DNA of 5,144 nt, taken from contig JAJDAX010000183.1 of assembly GCA_029261615.1 (NCBI GenBank), positions 1 to 5,144 on the forward strand, read 5' to 3'. Source of the DNA: Nitrospinaceae bacterium. Its GTDB lineage: Bacteria > Nitrospinota > Nitrospinia > Nitrospinales > Nitrospinaceae. Shown piece after piece: positions 1 to 5,144 of this stretch; position 1 is the stretch's first letter; each line of letters opens with the position of its first letter. A program made the position numbers and the translations under genes. The notes beneath the pieces were generated by a model. It saw only the letters and a list, made by a program, of their open reading frames with translations, was not told the origin of the DNA and did not search any database.

Positions 1-933
1 AAGTTCTGGTATGAATGCGGCGTACAGCGGATTATTTTGTCGCGCGAACTTTCATTGCCTGAGATTCGTGAGTTCCACGAAAAGGTACCGGGCCTTGAAC
101 TGGAAGCGTTTGTTCACGGTGCTATTTGCATCGCCTATTCGGGGCGATGTTTGCTTTCGAATTATTTCAATCACCGCGATGCCAATCAGGGGACTTGTAC
201 CAACAGTTGTCGCTGGGAGTACGATATTCACGAGCAACCTTCCGGTTACGACGGCTATGTTTCCGATACGCATCGACCGGATCTGTTGCAGGGCGATTAC
301 TTCCTGGAGGAGCGCGAACGGCCAGGTGATTTGATGCCGATTGATGAAGATGAGCACGGCACTTACATCATGAATTCAAAAGACCTGCGCGCAATTGAAC
401 TGCTCAGTCAAATGCGCGAAGCAGGGATATGCTCCTTCAAGATCGAAGGGCGTTCCAAGACGTTGTACTATCTGTCGCTGGTGATAAAAAATTATCGTCG
501 AGCATTGAATGATCTTGCGGCGGGAAAATCGTTTGATCCTGAACTGATTGATGAAATTGCGAAGACCGCTAATCGAGGATTCACCTCAGCGTTTCTTGTT
601 CCCAAGTCTGATCATCAAACCGAGCGGTTTGATTCCCCACAGGAACCTGACCTGCCACAGGTGTTCGCCGGGCAGGTAATGTCCCATCGTTCTGGCTGGA
701 TTGAAGTGGAAGTCAAAAACCGCATCAAGGTCGGGGACCGCGTGGAATATATTGCGCCATCCGGTCAGCAGGTATTTACCCTTTCAGGAATTGAAAAGGA
801 TACGGGGGAAGCCGTGGAGGTGGCCCATGGAGGTGCTGGTCGTGTGTGGATTGCCTGTGATTTTACCCCTGAACCGTTTGCCTTGCTAAGCCGAATCTGC
901 GAGCCCATCGCGTCCGCATCGCCCATTTCTTAG
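1..933 (+). CDS. trhP: TrhP/YegQ-type tRNA 5-hydroxyuridine synthesis protein (peptidase U32 family), 5' partial
   Basis: The frame is open from base 1 and ends at TAG 931-933, giving 310 residues. E. coli YegQ/TrhP has about 453, so roughly the first 140 are outside the window; the TTG at 37 is an internal leucine, not a start. Visible hallmarks, numbered from the first codon here, are ILSREL (12-17), a complete match to the U32 signature at 35-53 (E-x-F-x2-G-A-I-C-x4-G-x-C-x-L-S, bases 103-159), a second cysteine pair in GTCTNSC (C66, C70), EDEHGTYIMNSKDL near 116-129, and KIEGR at 147-151. A small C-terminal barrel-like domain starts near FAGQV (222). C43, C50, C66 and C70 are candidate iron-sulfur ligands. 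Family knowledge: TrhP makes 5-hydroxyuridine at tRNA position 34 using prephenate and acts in the cytosol; despite its name the family is not known here as a protease. Its relative RlhA is much longer at the C-terminus, which favours TrhP. The gene ends 20 bases from a convergent small ORF, with no clear terminator between them. Confidence 0.93.
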   Translation, partial: KFWYECGVQRIILSRELSLPEIREFHEKVPGLELEAFVHGAICIAYSGRCLLSNYFNHRDANQGTCTNSCRWEYDIHEQPSGYDGYVSDTHRPDLLQGDYFLEERERPGDLMPIDEDEHGTYIMNSKDLRAIELLSQMREAGICSFKIEGRSKTLYYLSLVIKNYRRALNDLAAGKSFDPELIDEIAKTANRGFTSAFLVPKSDHQTERFDSPQEPDLPQVFAGQVMSHRSGWIEVEVKNRIKVGDRVEYIAPSGQQVFTLSGIEKDTGEAVEVAHGGAGRVWIACDFTPEPFALLSRICEPIASASPIS

Positions 934-953
934 GTTGATCTCCTGAAAAAAAT

Positions 954-1163
954 CTATTCCAGGTTGTCTTTATCTCCGTTATTTGTGGGAGAATCCACCA
1001 GCGCGATCACCGATAACAGGAATATCCCCAATAAAAACAACAGCCAACCGCCCTCTGTTTCTTCCCTGAAATCAAAGATATCGTAAGTGAGAGTGCCATC
1101 AATGAGTAGAGCGATGATGACAAGCAAAATAAGGAGTAATGTTTTCTTCAAAATAACGACCAA
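954..1163 (-). CDS. Small two-helix membrane protein of unknown function
   Basis: This 69-codon frame begins at TTG (complement of 1161-1163) and stops at TAG (complement of 954-956). A TGA lies directly before the TTG, so the frame cannot extend further. A second TTG at 1151-1149 would give a 65-residue protein starting with two lysines. Two hydrophobic segments are seen, about residues 8-21 and 40-56, joined by an acidic loop (YDIFDFREETEGG) and followed by a polar acidic tail. With K6 and K7 at the front, the positive-inside rule suggests both ends in the cytoplasm. No good Shine-Dalgarno site precedes either TTG; only a weak AGAAG is present. The helix-loop-helix pattern and clean end next to trhP argue for a real gene, while the TTG start and weak ribosome site argue against. 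I recognise no family and infer no function. Confidence 0.5.
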   Translation of the reverse strand: MVVILKKTLLLILLVIIALLIDGTLTYDIFDFREETEGGWLLFLLGIFLLSVIALVDSPTNNGDKDNLE

Positions 1164-1214
1164 TCAGAGGCTTCTAGTGGGGCTTGTGCTTGCTAATGGT
1201 TCCCCTGAGAGCCT

Positions 1215-1241
1215 ACTATAACCCGTTTAGTGGTTTCCCAA
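1215..1241 (-). promoter_or_regulatory. Possible sigma70-type promoter for the small membrane protein
   Basis: On the minus strand TATAGT (complement of 1215-1220) matches five of six bases of the -10 consensus. TTGGGA (complement of 1236-1241) is a partial -35 box. The 15-base spacer is short. Transcription would start about 45 bases before the TTG at 1163. This is a weak call from motif and position only. Confidence 0.25.
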
Positions 1242-1245
1242 TGAT

Positions 1246-1282
1246 CCCGGTAGGAGTTTCCCGGGTTCCCTATTCTGGGAAC
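1246..1282. repeat. Two adjoining small inverted repeats in the hpnH upstream region
   Basis: CCCGG (1246-1250) pairs with CCGGG (1261-1265) across a 10-base loop. GTTCCC (1265-1270) pairs exactly with GGGAAC (1277-1282) across TATTCT. The two stems share base 1265. No T tract follows either one, so a simple terminator is unlikely. Another GTTCCC lies at 1199-1204. They could be protein-binding sites or chance pairings; they lie between the two diverging genes. Confidence 0.3.
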
Positions 1283-1325
1283 ATTAACCTTAAAAGTAAG
1301 GATTACCTGAGGCCAAAGCGATTTT

Positions 1326-1357
1326 TTGAGGTGCCCTCATGAGTTGTCCTTTATAAT
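1326..1357 (+). promoter_or_regulatory. Candidate promoter of hpnH
   Basis: A perfect TATAAT lies at 1352-1357. The best -35-like hexamer upstream is TTGAGG at 1326-1331, but the spacer is 20 bases, longer than the preferred 17, so the -35 assignment is poor. An activator or another sigma factor may be needed. The expected start would be near 1364, giving a 5' leader of about 97 bases before the hpnH ATG. Confidence 0.4.
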
Positions 1358-1360
1358 AGA

Positions 1361-1394
1361 TTTTCGGGAAACTTTGCACATCATTTTCCGAAAA
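1361..1394 (+). promoter_or_regulatory. Inverted repeat in the hpnH leader, possible operator or alternative RNA stem
   Basis: TTTTCGG (1361-1367) is the exact reverse complement of CCGAAAA (1388-1394), separated by 20 bases. It lies directly after the TATAAT box. Its right arm also belongs to the 5' arm of the terminator-like hairpin at 1391-1422 and overlaps a third stem, CATTTT (1382-1387) with AAAATG (1392-1397). It could be an operator or an alternative RNA fold. If transcription starts near 1364, part of the left arm would not be in the RNA, which favours a DNA site. Confidence 0.25.
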
Positions 1395-1422
1395 ATGTCC
1401 GGCTCTCTTATAGCCGATTTTT
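1391..1422 (+). terminator. Terminator-like bulged hairpin in the hpnH leader (candidate attenuator)
   Basis: CGGCT (1400-1404) pairs with AGCCG (1412-1416) around a seven-base loop. Below a three-base bulge (GTC, 1397-1399), AAAAAT (1391-1396) pairs with ATTTTT (1417-1422). The stem totals 11 base pairs, GC-rich on top and ending in five Ts, the form of a modest intrinsic terminator; the A/T base also makes it bidirectional in principle. It lies between the putative promoter and the hpnH start (1461) rather than after a gene, which suggests attenuation. The GC stem is short and no known riboswitch was recognised. Confidence 0.4.
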
Positions 1423-1460
1423 GAACGTTTTTCACCAACCTCAACACCCTGAATAAAACT

Positions 1461-2471
1461 ATGTCCGTACCTATCCGACAGGCAATGAAGATCGGTTTGT
1501 ATATCATGAAGCAGAAAATGATGGGCCGCAAGAAATACCCGCTGGTCCTCATGCTCGAACCGTTGTATCGGTGCAATCTGGAATGCACCGGTTGCGGTAA
1601 AATTCAGAAACCGAATGAGATTCTGAAAAAATACCTCTCCGTTGATGAATGCCTCAATGCGGCAAATGAGGCTGGCGCACCGGTTGTTTCCATTGCCGGT
1701 GGTGAACCGCTCATTCATCCGGAAATTATTGATGTGGTCAAAGGGCTGATCAATCAGGACCGTTATGTCTACCTTTGCACCAACGCGATTTTACTGGATA
1801 AATATTTTGATCAGTTGCCGGTTGATCCTCGACTGACGCTTTCGATCCATCTCGATGGCGGGCAGGAGCATCACGATCACATCTGTCAGGAAGAAGGTGT
1901 TTACGATAAGGCGATCAACGCTATTCGTGAAGCCAAGCGACGTGGATTCCGCGTTACCACCAACACCACGTTTTTCGACGGTGTGTCGGTCGACGAAGCC
2001 GAGAGTTTTCTCGATCACCTGCGTCCTTTGAATCTCGATGGAATGACGGTCGCCTCTGCGTTCCAGTACATGGCGGCACCAGATCAGGATCATTTCAGCG
2101 GTCGCAAAAAAACGATGGAATTTTTCAATAAACTGCTGGCAAAAAATACTGAAGGCAAACGATGGAACTTCAACCACTCACCGTTCTATCTCGATTTCCT
2201 TAAAGGGGAACGCGATTACGACTGCACGCCATGGGGCAATCCGTGTTATTCGGTTCTGGGTTGGCAGCAGCCTTGCTACCTGCTTGACGAAGGCTATGTG
2301 CAGTCCTTTGATGACCTGATGGAAAAAACCGACTGGGAAAAGTACGGCCATCGCAATCATCCTAAATGTCGGGATTGCACGGCGCATTGCGGCTACGAAG
2401 CGACTGCGGTACAGGACAGCACCAGCGGCATCGGCAACATGGTCACCTCCGCCAAAGCCGTCTTCCAATAG
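1461..2471 (+). CDS. hpnH: HpnH, radical SAM adenosylhopane synthase
   Basis: This is a complete 336-residue protein, the usual family length. The ATG at 1461 is supported by the family-like N-terminus (SVPIRQ, then GRKKYPLVLMLEPLYRCN), although no strong ribosome site precedes it. The radical SAM cluster motif is C38-x3-C42-x2-C45, followed by GGEPL (80-84). C106 in YVYLCTN matches the cysteine reported to quench the substrate radical and set stereochemistry in the Zymomonas enzyme. The C-terminal region, which matches the HpnH-specific domain DUF3463, carries C255, C262 and C272 and a C303-x2-C306-x3-C310 cluster within KCRDCTAHCGYEA. Family knowledge: HpnH joins the 5'-deoxyadenosyl radical from SAM to diploptene, giving adenosylhopane, the first committed step towards bacteriohopanepolyols of the membrane. 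The gene stands alone here; no shc or other hpn gene is visible. The preceding leader suggests regulated expression. Confidence 0.96.
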   Translation: MSVPIRQAMKIGLYIMKQKMMGRKKYPLVLMLEPLYRCNLECTGCGKIQKPNEILKKYLSVDECLNAANEAGAPVVSIAGGEPLIHPEIIDVVKGLINQDRYVYLCTNAILLDKYFDQLPVDPRLTLSIHLDGGQEHHDHICQEEGVYDKAINAIREAKRRGFRVTTNTTFFDGVSVDEAESFLDHLRPLNLDGMTVASAFQYMAAPDQDHFSGRKKTMEFFNKLLAKNTEGKRWNFNHSPFYLDFLKGERDYDCTPWGNPCYSVLGWQQPCYLLDEGYVQSFDDLMEKTDWEKYGHRNHPKCRDCTAHCGYEATAVQDSTSGIGNMVTSAKAVFQ

Positions 2472-2488
2472 CTCCTCGCCGGAGGGGC
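2472..2488. repeat. Palindromic 17-base repeat, copy 1, abutting the hpnH stop
   Basis: CTCCTCGCCGGAGGGGC begins on the base after the hpnH stop codon. CTCCTC (2472-2477) pairs with GAGGGG (2482-2487), including one T-G wobble, around GCCG. There is no T tract. It differs from the copy at 2553-2569 by one base. It may stabilise or end the hpnH transcript or belong to a dispersed REP-like repeat. Confidence 0.5.
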
Positions 2489-2552
2489 AATGCGCAACCT
2501 GTATGCCGGACAACTGGCACACTAATATAATTCTCCTACGCATCACCTCGCT

Positions 2553-2569
2553 CTCCTCGCCAGAGGGGC
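2553..2569. repeat. Palindromic 17-base repeat, copy 2
   Basis: CTCCTCGCCAGAGGGGC matches the copy at 2472-2488 in 16 of 17 bases. The stem CTCCTC/GAGGGG is kept; the one changed base (G to A) is in the loop. Sparing the stem is what a selected or mobile structured element would do, but with two copies it could also be chance. Confidence 0.5.
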
Positions 2570-2599
2570 GGGTGGTCGTGGCTTAGTCGCGCTTGCTGA

Positions 2600-2698
2600 G
2601 TGTTGTTTGGCGGCGGTGTAGCGGACGCGCACGAATATTTTTTTCCGTTGGCTGACCGCAAGGTCCGAAAACCCTACCTTTGCTTTTGCGTTTCCTAA
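2600..2698 (+). other. Doubtful 32-codon ORF in the GC-rich intergenic segment
   Basis: A GTG at 2600, directly after an in-frame TGA, opens a frame ending at TAA 2696-2698. The peptide runs VLFGGGVADAHEY, then two phenylalanines, ADRKVRKPYL, and a cysteine-containing end. No Shine-Dalgarno site precedes it. The opposite strand is also open over the same bases, part of the 139-codon frame 2583-3002. Open frames on both strands next to the palindromes suggest an intergenic repeat unit rather than a gene. It is listed so the reader can test it. Confidence 0.12.
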
Positions 2699-2715
2699 AA
2701 ATTCTTTTTTGTAAA

Positions 2716-2758
2716 AAGGAGTACCATGCGCTCCCCTGAAGGTATTTCAGGTGGCTGA
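2716..2758 (+). other. Ten-codon mini-ORF with a strong ribosome-binding site
   Basis: AAGGAG at 2716-2721 precedes an ATG at 2726 by four bases. This is the strongest Shine-Dalgarno-like match in the intergenic region. The frame is only MRSPEGISGG and stops at TGA 2756-2758. A six-base-pair stem (2735-2740 with 2746-2751) lies inside it. It could be a leader peptide, a relic of a broken gene or chance; nothing downstream is tightly coupled to it. Confidence 0.2.
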
Positions 2759-2823
2759 TCGTATGGGGTGCGGAGACACATATATCCTTTGACTGACCTC
2801 TTAAGCATTTAAAAACAAGGGAC

Positions 2824-2973
2824 ATGACTAGGACAGGGGGTTGGGAAAGTGCTAACGTCCAGTATGCAAAACGTTCCAAAGTTTCAAAGGCGAAGTTAAG
2901 GGAGAAGGTCAGGGAAGAAATGATACAATCAAAAACCCTTAAAAAGGGTCCGGATGGTCCAGGGCCAGTATGA
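2824..2973 (+). CDS. Possible small basic protein of 49 residues, unknown function
   Basis: ATG 2824 opens a 49-codon frame ending at TGA 2971-2973; an in-frame TGA at 2794-2796 leaves no earlier start codon. The product is rich in K, R, E and S. It begins MTRTGGWESANVQYAKRS, has a charged, probably helical middle (SKAKLREKVREEM) and ends KKGPDGPGPV. The composition looks more protein-like than the hydrophobic, Cys/Phe-rich reverse-strand frame over the same bases. Against it, AAGGG (2817-2821) lies only two bases before the ATG, too close for an ideal ribosome site, and I recognise no family. It would be transcribed towards the kinase gene, ending about 110 bases before its start. Confidence 0.3.
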   Translation: MTRTGGWESANVQYAKRSKVSKAKLREKVREEMIQSKTLKKGPDGPGPV

Positions 2974-3083
2974 CGATGAAATCGTTCGGAAGTAGAAACC
3001 AAAGAAAAAATAGTGAGCTTACTTTAATCCATCCAGGATAAAAATTCTCCCTGCACAATGAGCTTCAATGGGAAAGGTTTCTC

Positions 3084-5144
3084 ATGCTGAATACCGTCAA
3101 AGTGCCGAAAAAATTTGAGCGTATCTTTGAAAAGGCCGAGAACTATGTTTCTGCATACTTTGGAAACCAGAGTCGGGAATTCACTCCAGGGAAAATAACG
3201 ATCTCCGGGGAGAGGTATATTCTGGTTCGGGCCGCTTCCCTTTCGGTAGATTTTTTTTCAACGGTGAAGGCACTTTTTGGAGGAAGTTTAGAGGAGGAAG
3301 CGAAGTCCATGGCCAAGTCGCTTCTTTATGATATTGCCCATTCCGTTGGAAAAGAGGATGCCCGTAAGTTCCACATAAAAAATAACCTCACCGACCCGTT
3401 GGAAAAATTATCTGTAGGTCCCGTCCATTTTTCCTATACCGGCTGGGCGAGTGTGGATATTTCCCCCCAATCCAATGTTTCCCTGGATGAAAATTTTCTT
3501 CTGATATATGACCACCTTTACTCCTTTGAGTCGGATGCGTGGTTGGTGAAAGGGGAAAAAAGCGATTCCTGCGTTTGTGTGATGAACGCCGGTTACTCCT
3601 CCGGATGGTGTGAAGAGAGCTTTGGGCAGCCTCTGATCGCTTCGGAGATCTTGTGCAAAGCCAGAGGAGACAAGGCCTGCCGATTTATTATGGCCCCACC
3701 CTTGAAAATTAAAGGTCACATTGAACACTTGCTTGGGGATGAGGCTGGAGACATTTGCAAGCAAAGAAAAATTGAAATTCCCGTTTCCTGGCGAGGGAAA
3801 AGTCAAAGCGAGGCGCTTAAGGAACAGCTCCTCATCAATAAAACTATCACTGATAACGCCGCATCGTGTCTGTTCATGATAGACAAGCAGGGGCACGCGA
3901 CGTTCATGAACCCGGCGGCTGAAGCGGTTACGGGCTATACGCTCGAAGAAATAAAAGACATGCCGTTGCACGATGCTGTTCACTACAAATACCCCGACGG
4001 TAGCCCTTACCCCATGTCGGAATGTCCCATAGACAATGCCCAGGCTGAATTAAAAAAGATGGTTGATTACGAAGATACCTTCGTTCGTAAGGACGGTAGC
4101 TTGTTCCCGGTCATCTGTTATATCGAACCCTTGGCCCGAGACGGAGAGGTGCTCGGCTCGGTTCTGGAGTTTCAGGACACCACTGAACGAAAACATGCCG
4201 AAGAAAAAATTAAAAAACTATCCCTCGCTGTTGAGCAAAGTTCAGCATCGATAATAATTACAAGCCCTGATGGTACTATTGAATATGTAAACAAGTGGTT
4301 CGAGAAGACCACCGGGTATTCTTATGAAGAGGTTATTGGACAAAACCCCAGAATACTTAAATCAGGTGAAACCTCTAAAGAGGAATATCAGAAACTATGG
4401 GAAACAATTTTGTCTGGAGAAGTTTGGCGCGGCGAATTTCGCAATCGGAATAAGGAGGGTGGATTGTTGTGGGAGACGGGGTTTATTTCCCCCATCAAAG
4501 ACAAAGAGGGTCGCATAACCCATTTTTTGGCGGTCAAAGAGGATATTACCCGTGCCAAGCAAATGGAGGAGGAGTTAAACTTATCTAGAGAAATGATGAT
4601 CAGAAGCGAAAGGTTGGCTTCAATTGGGGTTCTGGCGGCTGGTGTGGCGCATGAAGTTTTAAACCCATTAAATATAATCAGCCTTATTTCGCAAACTGAA
4701 CTAAAAAAGGACCTGCCGCCGGAACTCCGCGAGCAATTTAAAAAAATAAAGATTCAAGTTGACCGTGCGGCAAAGATAACCACTGCTTTAAAAGAGTTCT
4801 CGGGCCAAAGAGAAAACCAAATTGCCGAGGTAAATGTTCACCGACTTTTTGATGAGACGGCGACTCTGGTTGAGTATGAAATGAGTTTGGAGAATATTAC
4901 CATTGAAAGAGACTTCGACGAAAAATTGCAGGAGATCCTGGCCGATAAGGATAAACTGGCGCAGGTTTTTCTAAACTTATTGAGTAATGCCAGGGACGCT
5001 ATGCAAGGTGGGAAAAACAATCGAATTACCATTAAGACAAAAACTTTGAAAGACAAGATAGAAATTCAGTTTTCCGACACGGGACCGGGAATCCCCAAAG
5101 AAAATATTGACAAGATATTTGATCCTTTCTTTACCACCAAGGAA
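3084..5144 (+). CDS. V4R/XylR_N sensor, PAS-PAS, NtrB-like histidine kinase, 3' partial
   Basis: The frame is open from ATG 3084 to the window end (687 residues). AAAGG at 3073-3077, six bases upstream, supports the start; the upstream in-frame stop is TAA 3039-3041. Residues about 1-205 form an XylR_N/V4R sensor: GERYILVRAASLS (42-54), GP at 112-113, GYSSGW (170-175) and a C-x7-C end (C191, C199, then RF). C165, E188, C191 and C199 reproduce the spacing of the zinc site known from the phenol sensor MopR. PAS 1 spans about 250-370 (NPAAEAVTGY at 276-285, ending DTTERK). PAS 2 spans about 380-492 (NPRILKSG at 421-428, ending DITR). The HisKA H-box contains H523 in AHEVLNPLN. The ATPase domain has the N box (Q627, N631, N635, A639), DTGPGI (665-670) and FDPFFTTKE (679-687); its GxGLGL lid lies beyond the end. 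No membrane helix is visible, so it is probably cytosolic. An autophosphorylating kinase is certain in type; ligand and partner regulator are unknown. Confidence 0.92.
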   Translation, partial: MLNTVKVPKKFERIFEKAENYVSAYFGNQSREFTPGKITISGERYILVRAASLSVDFFSTVKALFGGSLEEEAKSMAKSLLYDIAHSVGKEDARKFHIKNNLTDPLEKLSVGPVHFSYTGWASVDISPQSNVSLDENFLLIYDHLYSFESDAWLVKGEKSDSCVCVMNAGYSSGWCEESFGQPLIASEILCKARGDKACRFIMAPPLKIKGHIEHLLGDEAGDICKQRKIEIPVSWRGKSQSEALKEQLLINKTITDNAASCLFMIDKQGHATFMNPAAEAVTGYTLEEIKDMPLHDAVHYKYPDGSPYPMSECPIDNAQAELKKMVDYEDTFVRKDGSLFPVICYIEPLARDGEVLGSVLEFQDTTERKHAEEKIKKLSLAVEQSSASIIITSPDGTIEYVNKWFEKTTGYSYEEVIGQNPRILKSGETSKEEYQKLWETILSGEVWRGEFRNRNKEGGLLWETGFISPIKDKEGRITHFLAVKEDITRAKQMEEELNLSREMMIRSERLASIGVLAAGVAHEVLNPLNIISLISQTELKKDLPPELREQFKKIKIQVDRAAKITTALKEFSGQRENQIAEVNVHRLFDETATLVEYEMSLENITIERDFDEKLQEILADKDKLAQVFLNLLSNARDAMQGGKNNRITIKTKTLKDKIEIQFSDTGPGIPKENIDKIFDPFFTTKE

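Larger units (their letters stand above)
2472..3083. other. 612-base intergenic region between hpnH and the kinase gene
   Basis: No long gene is convincing here. Up to about 2640 the stretch is GC-rich and carries the two palindromic repeats. From about 2660 it is A-rich and purine-rich on the plus strand. Smaller items are a CCTGAA/TTCAGG stem (2735-2740 with 2746-2751), ACCCTT/AAGGGT (2935-2940 with 2944-2949), ACGAT/ATCGT (2973-2977 with 2981-2985) and an imperfect 12-base palindrome at 3012-3023. I found no convincing promoter for the kinase; TTGACT at 2789-2794 lacks a well-spaced -10, and TACAAT at 2924-2929 lacks a -35. Small ORFs are listed separately. Confidence 0.6.

Noticed and set aside
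11..334. 107-codon plus-strand frame (and reverse frame 52-357) at the window start
   Set aside because: Both overlap the TrhP frame, which carries the complete U32 signature.
1395..1424. Nine-codon ORF (MSGSLIADF) exactly spanning the hpnH leader hairpin, considered as a leader peptide
   Set aside because: No ribosome-binding site precedes the ATG, and the codons show no run of one amino acid that would suggest translation-coupled attenuation.
1164..1460. Possible tRNA, known riboswitch or CRISPR repeats in the intergenic regions here and at 2472-3083
   Set aside because: No cloverleaf, no recognised riboswitch core such as GEMM or TPP, and no regularly spaced direct repeats were found by eye.
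1290..1718. 142-codon reverse-strand frame over the hpnH leader and start
   Set aside because: It overlaps the well-supported hpnH coding sequence and its peptide resembles no known protein; it is a shadow frame.
2514..2531. TGGCAC as the -24 half of a sigma54 promoter
   Set aside because: No TTGC-like -12 element follows at the required spacing.
1791..2546. Two reverse-strand frames (1791-2177 and 2178-2546) across hpnH
   Set aside because: Both lie almost wholly within hpnH on the other strand, and the peptides lack recognisable motifs.
2583..3002. 139-codon reverse-strand frame in the hpnH-kinase gap
   Set aside because: The product is rich in Phe, Cys, Arg and His with no domain pattern. 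The same bases give a more protein-like forward frame at 2824-2973, and part of it lies in probable repeat DNA.
3612..3690. Kinase N-terminus considered as a heme-NO-binding or bacteriochlorophyll vinyl-reductase enzyme domain
   Set aside because: The GY-x2-G and E-x2-C-x7-C pattern fits V4R/XylR_N sensor domains, and the fusion to PAS and kinase domains points to sensing, not catalysis.
3408..3983. 191-codon reverse-strand frame
   Set aside because: It is antisense to the V4R/PAS part of the kinase, whose motifs are unambiguous on the plus strand.
4838..5056. 72-codon reverse-strand frame
   Set aside because: It is antisense to the kinase HisKA/ATPase region.

Overview
The window reads as chromosomal DNA of a Gram-negative, hopanoid-making bacterium. 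HpnH (adenosylhopane synthase) implies bacteriohopanepolyol synthesis. TrhP is a common Gram-negative tRNA-modification enzyme. The large cytosolic V4R-PAS-PAS histidine kinase is typical of environmental proteobacteria (delta-like), Nitrospirota or Nitrospinota. The phylum cannot be fixed from the sequence alone. I see no phage gene, transposase, rRNA, tRNA or CRISPR array.

Layout: (1) 1-933, +, the 3' two-thirds of a U32-family TrhP/YegQ tRNA hydroxylation protein. (2) 954-1163, -, a convergent small protein with two predicted membrane helices and a TTG start. (3) 1164-1460, a non-coding region with small hairpins, a perfect TATAAT box at 1352-1357 and a bulged terminator-like hairpin followed by five Ts, about 40 bases before hpnH. 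(4) 1461-2471, +, complete hpnH with the radical-SAM CxxxCxxC motif and the mechanistically important Cys106. (5) 2472-3083, a 612-base stretch without a clear gene. It holds two nearly identical palindromic 17-mers, a tiny ORF with a strong ribosome site, a 32-codon ORF of doubtful status and a plausible 49-residue basic ORF. (6) 3084 to the window end, +, a histidine kinase open at its 3' end. Its domains are XylR_N/V4R, PAS, PAS, HisKA and HATPase. The window ends inside the ATPase domain, so 687 residues are seen.

The genes do not form one obvious pathway. hpnH is not flanked here by other hpn or shc genes, and the kinase's partner regulator, if any, lies beyond the window. The observations most worth following are the sensor domain of the kinase, which keeps the four-residue zinc site of phenol sensors such as MopR but appears to lack their two phenol-contacting residues, and the attenuator-like leader of hpnH.
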